64,000 nt of DNA from Apostichopus parvimensis. Its lineage: Eukaryota > Echinodermata > Holothuroidea > Aspidochirotida > Stichopodidae. Shown piece by piece: positions 36,201 through 48,200 of this stretch. The stretch covers positions 95,013-159,012 of the forward strand of contig KN882593.1 in the NCBI GenBank assembly GCA_000934455.1, read 5' to 3'. Positions within the stretch are counted from its first letter, which is position 1. The number at the start of each line of letters is the position of its first letter. The translations under genes and the position numbers were made by a program. The notes under the pieces were generated by a model. The model saw only the letters and a list, made by a program, of their open reading frames with translations. It did no database searches and was not told the origin of the DNA.

Positions 36201-39200
36201 TACCATCATGTTTAGTTTTTATGGCTAGAGCATTGGTTGCAATTACTATGCTACTACATAATCCAACATCTACCACAAATTAAACTTCAAGGACAATCAA
36301 AGGAATTATGCTGGTTAATAATAGCAGGTGTATGTATATACAGTTTTAAACTGCAGAGAATAGAGAACTTTCTGATAATAGGGCAGCCATGTGCATTGCA
36401 CTTACACTAAACCCCATGTAGATTTTGCAATACTTCTGCTTTATACCATTCACTCAAGGGCCTACTAGTGCCATGTTTCTCAATGTGGGATCTTTAACTT
36501 TTTGGTCTCTGGTTGTGTACTTGTTGGGATTGGCAGGGTGGGAGAGGGGGGGGGGGCGTTTGTGAGGGCAAAGAGGTCTGCAGGGGGTCTGTGGAAAAGT
36601 ATGAAGGCTATCATACCAAGTACAAATATATCATGCCATATTGGGTAAATAAAACTGAACTTTTTCTCACCTCAGTCTAGGCTGAGTGTGGAACAGGTTC
36701 AACTAAAAGTTCGATTTTATTCACAACTTATGAATAGGCAGACGGACTGTGACATGATGTGTAATACTGCAGTGAAATGTATGATATATGTGTAAACTTA
36801 TGACCAAAAATGAACTTTCATGATTTCAGATGGGTGAAAGAGAAGATAATTTTTAAAAGAAAAAATTCTTTTCCAAATAATATTATATATGTTGTTCAAG
36901 AAAGAGAAAGTCAGAATGGTGGATTAAAGATTAACTATGGTTTCTATGATAGCCAATCAGATTGACTTAAATATATAGAGCATTCTTTACACACTATATA
37001 TATTTGTATATATGCTTTTATGTCTCATTGTCTACAGGAATGTTTAGATGGACTACTTAAAAGGAGTATTCTGATGGCTGATGTTTGTTTACAAATGAAC
37101 TTAGTTTAATTTAAATGAATTGGATGCTTAAAATAAACAAATAATTATTGAAAACAGTTTGCATTCTTCAGGTCAACATGTATCCTTATAACATTTTGTA
37201 AGATCGGAGATACAATTTTTTTTTATTGAAATTTTGCAAAACTTTATGAATGTATAATTTGTCTACAAGCAAAGTTTGTTATGTCATCATGGCAATTGAA
37301 TGGCAACTTGAAGGCAACTGAATGGCAACTGAACTGATCAACAACAGCTTTGTAACAGGAAAATAATGCTTTCTAAAAAAAAAAACTTATGCATGATGAC
37401 ATTACAGAGCACCTATAATAGTCCACTTCCAGAAGAAAGGAAGAGTTTCTCTGGCACAAATAGTTTACATCCAATCAACCATACCTCAAGTGAGTAACAA
37501 GATATTAATATAGTGCGTTTGAACTTAAAGTGTAAAATATTTTTTGCATCCATGGATGTGTCACATTGAAAATGCCACTGGAATACAGTAGCTGTTTTAT
37601 AAAACGACAAATATATACAAAATAAATGCCTAAAGATCTGACAATATCTATACTGAGGCTGTTGAATCTATGTGACAATACAATGATGAGACCATAAGTT
37701 CAATACAAACTTTGAGTCATAGCTAGGATAGTCAGGCATGGAAAGAATAGTGATTTTCCACAGCATGCACAACAATGGAAAGTAAAAGTTATTGATGTGC
37801 TATTGATGTGCTTTAGTACTACTTCAGGCTTCGTAGGTTAGATGCAAGCTACTAAGTTATTAATGATTAGAAAACTATGCAGAGATAGAACGGGATCTTT
37901 TCAAACAATGGCTACCACATCAGTCAGTGAATATTTCAACTTACGAGTGTAAAATGGCGGAATGCTGTTGTTGGCTTATTTCCCGCCATTTAAAAATACA
38001 CTTTGTAGGATTTGCTATATTACTATTAGTAAAAGTTAGGAACCGCTGAAGGCTTGAGATATTCACCCTAACCCTCTTAAGAATTTGGTCAATATTTTTT
38101 AAGTTTTAACTTTAAACGAGACCCCACCTTATTATGATGTCTAGTTTTCAAAGATGCAACAATGTTTTCACATTACTGTTAGACTGTATAGTATAGGTGA
38201 AGCATTTACCTGCATGCACCCTTCTTTTCTACATGGTTCTACAGCTGAAATGGTCTGCTATCTATTAAAGCCGCATTACGCTCTCAGCATGTATTAATGA
38301 TGTTTACAAACTGTACACATGTATCGAGTCAGTTATTGTGAACTCGGACAGACTAGTCTCGTGTGCTACGAAACAACCTCGTGTCTGTGTTGGCTCATTG
38401 ACATACAAAACTTTCATTTTAGTTATAATGGCATGCATAATGCAGCTTTAAGAAGTGTGTAAAAGTTTTCCGAAAACTACTTTTTGACCTTTGACCTTTA
38501 TGACCTCAACCATTAATACTTCCTAGATCTAGCTTAAAATGACTGTTATGATCAACATGCTATGATTGCTTCCATGTTTTATTATTTTATAAAAAGCTGT
38601 CGCCTAAAAAAGCCAAAGAAAAAGACCCCATTCCTACATCAAATCTGAAATATACCTTGTGTCTGGTCCAACAATGCTGTTTGAATGACAGAGAGAAGGA
38701 ATGAAAAAACAAAAAACACAACAAAAAAACAACAACATTGAGTTACAGGTTGATTACAAAATCTCAAAACTACATCTTATCAAGCATGCAAAACTTATGA
38801 CCCCTAGCCAGGGAAGCAAAACTTCCACAAAAAGGGAGTTGAAAAAACAAATAAACAATTCACAAATTACCTCTCCAGAAATGCACAATCGTACTTAATT
38901 GCGGGAAAGTCTTACTAAACCTCCAATATTGCAAACCTTGAGTTTTGACAAGTTTGAGACAAAAATAAATAACAAACTGCTCAGCACGTTGTAAAGGGAA
39001 TCTGTTTGGGTTTTATGTCAGACTTTGTTTCATAAAAGCAATTTTCCCATTATTGACAAAAGCAAAAACCAACTTTAGGAAAACAAAGTGTCGTTCTCTA
39101 AGAGACAGATCATTTAGGCTGGCAGGATGGGGATTAATTATTCTCTGTCTATAACAGAATGCAAAATGAGACTGTTTAATTAATAACTTTAAGCAGATGA

Positions 39201-42200
39201 ATGATATCATTTTTCTCATATAAATATATTGTCAGATGTTGTATCAGAATAAATACTTTAGTGTGCAGTTTGAATCTAGCACTTTTGAGGTTAATGTATT
39301 TTGGTCATCACAAAATACTGAAAACTGCTGCAGTGTTTCTGTTTTTTTTAAATACTCTTTTATTATTTTGATTTCCTCACTAACTGGATGTACTTTGGAC
39401 TCAAGTTTGCATTATCTAATCTATAAATCCGTAAGAAATTTTTACACTGTGTACGAAGTAATAAAGTCAAAATTAGAAAGCACAAAATCGCAGAAAACCT
39501 GACCGACTTTAGAGATTTTAAATAGCCTGTATAAAAAGAAGTTTACCATGGTGAGAACTTTGACCTTTACAGAGTACTGTTATAGATGACAACATAAGGC
39601 TACAGGCATATTTTGGAGGTCAAATCAACAGTACAGAAGCAAAACAAGTTTTGGCTATTTCAAAGGGACTTTCCAAGAAGGCCATTCAAAGCTGCTTTTT
39701 CAGTTTTTAAATTTTTAAATTTAAATTTTTTGTATTTTGAAAATTTGACAAGTGTTCTTGAAGACTTAAATTTTCATACGTTTGTATATCATTAATTTTA
39801 ATCAAGTTGCAATTTTAAAATAGAGAAGTAACAGTTGAAAATTTAGAAACTTCCCTGTTTGCTATTTTTAAATGCATTCAAAAAGGGTTAGTCCAGACTA
39901 AAACAAGACAAACATGCACTAAAATATCATGTTGAAAGTTGCATGCAAGTTTCCTTACATTGTGTTTTTTTTTGTTTTTTGGGAGACCTTTATGGTTGAA
40001 ATCATCAAAGTCTGTACGATTCAATGAATTTGAAACAAACAGGTGTCATGGTCCCAGTTTCACATTGATAGCAAACTTGTTTCAGTTTTCTGTCCATTTT
40101 CACTTTTAATATTGTTTTTGACCATGGATTGGATAGGTTCCAACTTTACTTCAAGGGATGTGAAGCCAACAATAGCCCAATGACTATAGTGCAAATTCAT
40201 ATCTTGTTGAAACATTCCAAGTATGAAGAAAATTGGATGAGGATTTCAAAAGCAACACATCAAACAGATTCGGCTGTGTGCAAGCATGACATCACACCTG
40301 TTTGCTTCAAGTTCACTTTCGGTACATAAACCCGTCAACTTCAAAATTGTTATTATCTCGAAAACGTACAAAGGATTTGAAAATGCAAATTTTCAACAGG
40401 ATGCTTATTATATAATACGTTCTTACTTTTCACTGACCGTACAAATAAATTTTCCTGAATTTTCCTTTAATACTACAGTTAAAAGTGACCTGGTGCTGAC
40501 ATGTTGATGATAGCATTAAATTCATTACTGTATAAACACCTCAGTTTTGTTGAACACATCAATTGCAATCATATTTTGAGTAATGATCAGTAAGGCTGGG
40601 TTAAAAATGCCAGACCAGACTCAAGAAAACTCTTGTTAAGGGGACAAGGCCCCCTGGTACTGTTACGTGGCTATCTGGAGGTTCAATGTTAGACTATCCA
40701 TTACTACTTGTTTAATTACTATTACTAATTATTTATTTTTACTAATATATTTTTTAGTTACAAAAAAATTTAATAAAAAATATAAAAAATTACTAATTAC
40801 CATTGGTACTATTAGTTACTACTATTACGGGTTATGACACTAAAGGAATCTCTCTATAAGTAGGTCACTTTATGACCTCTGAATGACATGAAACTTTGCA
40901 ATTAACTGAAAGTAATACTACGCGAACATTAGCCTTTAATAAGAAATGAAACATAACATAAAACACTTTGCAGACATTTAGGGAGCGATTAATAAATCAC
41001 TTGACATGTAAGGATCAACGCACATATAGGTATATATAAATATTGAAACAACCACTTCTAACGGGTAGACAGTATGTGTATATATACTTACAGAAGGGAC
41101 TCCATTTCTTTGGCATGAAGATAGGCTTGTTGATCGGAATGTAAAACAAATATGAGAGGAGCTAATATCTCATGCATACCCTGAGAAAAAACACAGAAGA
41201 ACAAAAAATAGTGAGAGAGAGAGAGAAAAAAAACCCTGGAAAAATACCGAATCAAAACCATTAAAACAAAGAAACCTGTTAACTATTTAAACAAAGTAGA
41301 ATACATCTATTTAGTGTAATCATACAATTCTAGTAATAGCACTCATTTCATGTAATATTTTCTTTGTCAATATTGGCAAAAAAGTTTTACATGTTGCATA
41401 ATTTCATCTTTCCAGTCACAATTTTTGGTAGACTCTATAGTCTTAAACAGAATATACTCTTAAGTGCCTTACCATTCTTTCAACAGTATACTATGGTATT
41501 CTTGAGAAAAATTGTGAAAAAGAAAAGCATTGAGCTTTGCTTTGTATTCTTGGATATATCTGGGGGTATGGGATTCAGCTATCAAAGGTGAGATATGGCA
41601 CAAGGAAATATATCTTTCACTTCAGTTCAGCCGGGCCTAGACTTTTATACTTATATATATACATTAATATGTCACTGCATAAAATATCTACTGGATAAAT
41701 CAACTTCCAACTTACATTTTCCTTTAAGAATTACAGTAAAACTAAAGGAACATTAATTTGCACTGGCAGAAAAATGCCTGTGTACTTTTTTTGAAGTTGG
41801 GGGCAAACAGCAAAATCAACTGGCATTGAGTCAGAAAATAGCCTGAATTTTAGAGTCTTGACTGTCAATCTTACCATGAAATGAAATTAGGCAAAGAATG
41901 AACTATACAGATTGGAAGTAACAAATTCATTGCATTAAATTTGTGGGACACAAAATTGCTATAAATTGTTCTTTAATTACAGAGTAGAATGGTTATAACC
42001 ATATATAAATCTGTCAATAGTTGGAGATTGAGAGATATAAATACACAAATTATGAATATCAAAATGTTTATTCAGAACAAAGCAAATTTTTTCAATCATG
42101 CCTAAAAATCAGTCAAAAATGTACCTGTTTGTAACTTGTTTCCGGATTTTCCTTAGCATAACAAAATAGAATATTTAGCATCATACTCTGCATGGCTGGT

Positions 42201-45200
42201 TTCTGAAACAAAGCTATCTCTTGAAAACACCTGTCAATATCTTGTTGGATTTCGCTCTTGTTCTTCTTATCTTCGAAAAATCTTTGCCACGGGCTCTGGG
42301 TTTAAAACAAAGCAAACCAAATTTCAGTTTGTTAAAATGCATGGTTCTATACCAGTATAACAAATTATGGAACAGCATGTAAAAAAGGTAACGTTTTACT
42401 AGGTCCAGTTTCGGCCTTTATGACTCTGGTTAGCTTTTCGAGATTACTCCAAACTTCAGATTTCTTTCAAGCAGAAAGACAAAGAAGTGACGTCTGACAT
42501 TTGCGAAGAGCAAAATGAGAGAATGCTGGACGGATTGATTCGTCAACGAACCCCGGTATCTTTGCATTATTTAATTTCCTCTTGGGATCTACGACAGATC
42601 CTACTCAAGAAAAAACCAACGTACCATTCTCACTATCGAAACAGAAATCACTTCAATGGTATGAAATAATCAACTCTGTTTTTGGTAATGTTTAACAAGA
42701 ATCAGTCACTTATTCAAATATTTATATTTATATTTATTGTATTGGAGTTTGGAATTCATGCAAGTCTGTAACATAACAGAAATACATAGTAAATCACTAG
42801 ATCTAATATGATATAGCTGACACACAGTAAAAGATAGAAAACAATTTCTAAAACCATCCAAGCAATAACTGCTGTTTTTATTGCTTGACACATCACCATA
42901 GATTTGTAATTTTTCCAGAAGTTATTGAAGTTTACCCATCAAAGTTCACAGCATTGGTGCACTTCCCATCAAGTCTGACTCCAGAAACACGCGCACTGGC
43001 CAGGCGCGTCGCGAGGATTTTGCCAAGGGAGGGGCGAATCCTGTAAGCAAACTATCTAAGCGTAGCGCCACCATGAGTTGGCGCGAAGCGTACACTAAAA
43101 TTTTGGCCAAAAGTGCCTCCCAGATCGCTGGAAATGACACTTCCCAGGCCTTGTAAGTTGCATCTAAGCATTTTCTATTTTGAAATTACTATCATTAATA
43201 TCGTAAAAAAATATGCTCAAGGGGGGGCGGTCGCCCCCTTTGCCCCCTCCCCCCCTGGCTATGCGCCTGGCATTGGCCTATTTGAATGCTAAGAACTCTT
43301 TATAAGTTCTCTACTGTTCTGTGCTTCTGTTTTCTATGGTACTTCATGTACCCACCAACACTGGTGACACTTAGTACGAGAGAAAGTAACATAATATCTA
43401 AGATAGCATCAGAAGAATTTAATGAGCCAATAACCAAACAACTTCTTCATGACATAATCTTTCAGATTTATCAAACCTTGAAAGGTTAACTTCAGAGCTT
43501 AAAGTCATACAATTATGTAAAATAAAATAAATGAATAAAAAAAAAATATAAAAAAATAAAAAATAGAACAAAGCAAAAGAGAAACCAAGCTTAGTGGCTG
43601 TTCCATTCCTCCCGTTGCCAAATATGTGGAGATCTAGATTACAAACTGCTTAAAAAGTGTCGTTGTTTATGACGTTGGTGTCTTTTTTTTTTTTTTTTTC
43701 CCTTTCTTCATCTTGTTATCAATTTACAGAAATACTTTTGCCCTTTTTTAAATTGTCCATTGTTCAAAAAGGTTTGTTTATGTATCTTACACTATCTGTT
43801 TCCCATTCATGTTTAATATTCAAGGTAAAACTAAACAAGAGGTATATATCTGAATTTCCTGCTTAACAAATTTGAGCACACATCATCCATTTTTTAACTG
43901 CGCTTAATATCCAAAACAAGAGCAGACTGTGTTTATGACACAACTAGACAGAATATACATCCCTCGTGCACCTCCTCCCCTCCTCCTCCCCCTCCCCATC
44001 AGATTCAATTTAGTTCATAGCAAATTTTGCATCGAGGCATAAAATGGTACAAACAACAGTAGCTCTGTCCTGTGAGGTTATTATAAAAAGGTAGGGAGCA
44101 ACAAGGGAATCCTCCAAAAAATGAATGGAGGAAGAAAAGGGGCATGGGGTAAGAGGCATAGTAAGGGGGGGGGGCATGGTATGGGATATGGGCAGAGGGA
44201 AGGCTGGAGGGATCATTTGGATGGAATGATAACCATGGTGATACTTACATCTTCAGATTGACAAAGAGGATTATTAAGAGACACATCTAAGGATACATCT
44301 TTGAGTTCAGACTCAGGGCTCTTCATCACCCTGTGAAGAAGTTTGTTGTATCTGTCTCTCGAGGCCTTGATTTCAGCTCCCCAATTAGACACATTGGTTG
44401 AAAGACACTTCAGAAATACCTATCGACAAGGAAATGAAATAATTCTTAACATTGAGGAGGAGGCAGAGAGGGAGGAGACAATGGGTGGGGAGACAGAATA
44501 GGAGGAAGAAGTAGAGAAAGAAGCCAAGAAGGAGGAGGAGACGGATGAGATGGAGGAGGCAGAATAGGAGAAAACAGAGGTGGAGGAGACAGAATAGGAG
44601 GAAGTAGAGAAAGAGGAGGAAGCCGAGGAGGAAGTCAAGAAGGAGGAGGAGACGGATGAGATGGAGGAGGCAGAATAGGAGAAAACAGAGGTGGAGGAGA
44701 CAGAATAGGAGGAAGTAGAGAAAGAGGAGGAAGCCGAGGAGGAAGTCAAGAAGGAGGAGGAGACGGATGAAATGGAGGAGGCAGAATAGGAGAAAACAGA
44801 GGTGGAGGAGACAGAATAGGAGGAAGTAGAGAAAGAGGAGGTAGCCCAGGAGGAAGTCAAGAAGGCGGAGGAGACGGATGAATTAGAGAAGGCAGAATAG
44901 GTGAAAACAGAGGTGGAGGAGACAGGATAGGAGGAAGTAGAGAAAGAGGAGGAAGCCGAGGAGGAAGCCGAGGAGGAAGTCAAGAAGGAGGAGGAGACGG
45001 ATGAGATGGAGGAGGCAGAATAGGAGAAAACAGAGGTGGAGGAGACAGAATAGGAGGAAGTAGAGAAAGAGGAGGTAGCCCAGGAGGAAGTCAAGAAGGC
45101 GGAGGAGACGGATGAATTGGAGAAGGCAGAATAGGTGAAAACAGAGGTGGAGGAGACAGGATAGGAGGAAGTACAGAAAGAGGAGAAAGCCGAGGAGGAA

Positions 45201-48200
45201 GTCAAAAAGGAGGAGACGGATGAGATGGAGGAGGCAGAATAGGAGAAAACAGAGGTGGAGGAGACAGGATAGGAGGAAGTACAGAAAGAGGAGAAAGCCG
45301 AGGAGGAAGCCAAGAAGAAGGAGGATGAGAGGAGGAGGCATAATAGGAGAAAACAGAGGTGGAGGAGACAGGATAGGAGGAAGTAGAGAGAGAGGAGGAA
45401 GCAGAGGAGGAAGCCAAGGAGAAGGAAGAGACGGATGAGATGGAGGAGGCAGAATAGGAGAAGGAAATCAAGGAGGAGGAGGAGATGGAGGAGATAGAGG
45501 AAGTAGAGAAAGAGGAGAAGTAGAGAAGGAGGTGGAAGGGAAGGAGACAGAAAAGGAGGAATAGAATCCTTGGAATATTTTTAAATTTCAAATACTTGGA
45601 TTTGCTTCATGGAAGCATAGATTTCACACATCATATAATTACAATGCTATGGTTCACGATGTACAACAAATAATAGGATACAATTAGTTCATAAATATTG
45701 AGTATTTCATGATAACACAAAATTGTATCAACTTCAACATTGTTTCACAAGCTGCTTTTAATCAGTCAATTACTCCCCATAATACCACACATGGTCAAAC
45801 CCAGGCTTCTTTTCCCCTTGGTCCCATAACATTCCCTTCTTTATCTCTGAGGTCAGATAGAGTTAAGAAAACGTTTTTGACTCACTCTCCAGCACAAACT
45901 TCTGAACGTACAGTTTCGTAGTTTTCCTTTCATCGCTTCCTTTCGTATGTAACTGTCAAAATGTTTGCATTCAAATAACCTCAACCATTCATCTCTACAA
46001 GAAAGAAAAAGAGAGGAAAAGCAATTAAAACGATACGAAGCAGAAATTTAAGACCGAATGTCTGTGGCTTTGAAGGCAACATTAGCAGGGAAGGTTTCAA
46101 AGTAGTCAGAACCGTTACCGATAGCAGTGAATTGAAATGAAAAAGATATTAAAACGGTAGGCCAAAGGCTATGCTTATGGCCGGAATTTGAAGTCAACTC
46201 CAGAACAAATTCATCTGTTACATAGAATGGCAAAATGAGCAAATTACTACAAAAGGGCAACAGACACATTGCTGTTGTTGTACATAAATAAAGAGCTGTA
46301 AGAGAACAACAAGATCAAAAATAAAAATAAATAAATCTCATAAATTTCAATACAGGGCCTACAGGCTAGACGAAATGTGAGTAAGGGGTTAATCAACGGT
46401 CTAGCGTGCGTTACTCACAGGATTAATGCACGATCGGGGGTTAATGCAAGCGATGCACGAGGGCGGAGCCCGAGTGCATCCAGCGATAGCATTAACACCC
46501 TACCATTTGTGTGGGGGGAAAATCATAAAACAAAACATTTTTGGTTACATATAACCAAAGATTTATTAAAGTGATGCCCCGTAATTTTACCGTGCGTTAC
46601 TCACAGGATTAACCACGGTCAGCTGACCTGAATGGACCAATAGGATTTAGGAATCTTTACTAAGTATGAATGAATACTCAATTGCTCATGGTACCCTAGC
46701 TTGTATGTAACATTTTCCAGTCTGTAGCAACTGTTGCCTATGTACAGTTAAACATATCATCTAAATGTACAGGCAAAATTTAAACTTACACAAACTTGTA
46801 TAAACTTCAACCGAGTTATGTTTCCGAGTTATAATTATAATCGGAAGTCGTTAAGCCTTGGATATCTATTTGCTTGTTTACCAATGTTCATTATTCCACA
46901 TCCGAGCAAAGTAGGACACTTGTCCTTGCTATGAGTGGTTTACACTTTTGTACAAAATAAATCTACTGGATAAACTACTGGTCACCAAATTAACACACTT
47001 GTGGAGCTACGAATGCAAACTGATGTGAAACTGTTCACATGCACAAACAAATAGCGAGCCAAGGCCTTTAACTTGGTGAAGAAAGTCTAAACACCAACTG
47101 GGATGGAGCAGGGGGAGGGGGGGGGAGAGAAGGGGGATTGTTGGGGCAAGGGGCCCTGTACTAGAATGTTACCAATACTGAATAGAAAAGGAACAGTAGA
47201 TGAGAGAGTCCTAACTGCAGACTGGAAACAGACTTTAGAAGAGGTGCAAACTAAAGTGTCTACTTTGCCCCTGAAGAATCTGTATTGTAGGCTACTACAA
47301 ACATACAGTATCATGCTAAAGAAGGGGAGGGGAGGGGGAGAGGGGGTCTTGTCTGTACCATACACAAAGTTTTCAAGCAACACACTTTTGTTTTCTTCTT
47401 TTTCTTTGGGGTGATAAGCTGCAGTATATTAAATCAGTAAGTCTACATAAAGGAGGATTTTTGAAGAAATATTAAAAATAAGACAAACAGGGTTATTGTT
47501 AGTCGAAGAATGACCCACATAGAGCCTTGGAACCAGGACAGTCTGTTTAATAAACCAAAATTCATAACTTCTTGGTCCTTCACACTCTTTCGGTAATCAG
47601 AGAAAAATATTCGAAATTATTAGTTGAAACTCCCATCTCAACATCTTGTTCCTTGTGATATGCTTGGTTGATATCATCTCCCTGATTAAATGTAGCATAT
47701 AAATGTGACCAACTATAACCCTCGATTCTTCTAGGAATGGGTCACAGTAGGTACACCATTACTGTATAGATGTTCCTCAAAAGCTTCAAAAGCTGAGGTT
47801 CATCAATTAAATTGACTGGACTATGTAGTCTATACTACATTTAGATTATTTTATGAGCGACATTTTTAATGCAATTGAAGATGAAAATGGTTCCCACCTA
47901 GACTTATAAAAGAAACATGTGTTGTGTACAAGTAGTAACAATATAGCGTAATCGACAAATTATATTAAAAGGGTTTTCTTTATTTCGGAAAGCTGGATTA
48001 TGTTGGCAATCTTCCGTGCAAAATTGACTGCATAGAGCACAATGAGGGCGATTTCAGCGATCAGAGCAACTCCGTCTGTTGCAAGAGCTGCTACAATCAT
48101 AGCAGTAGCTTTCGCAGCAGTCTCCAGCCAATCATAGCACTCCATGCTGCTACACAGAGATGAGATGATGGTCCACAGAATCCCAGCTGCGTAGCTATCC

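Noticed and set aside
44420-45591. Long Ser-rich frames (297, 152 and 129 codons) on the minus strand
   Set aside because: They are translations of the 111-bp purine/pyrimidine minisatellite. The period is a multiple of three, so all frames stay open. No start, splice or domain evidence.
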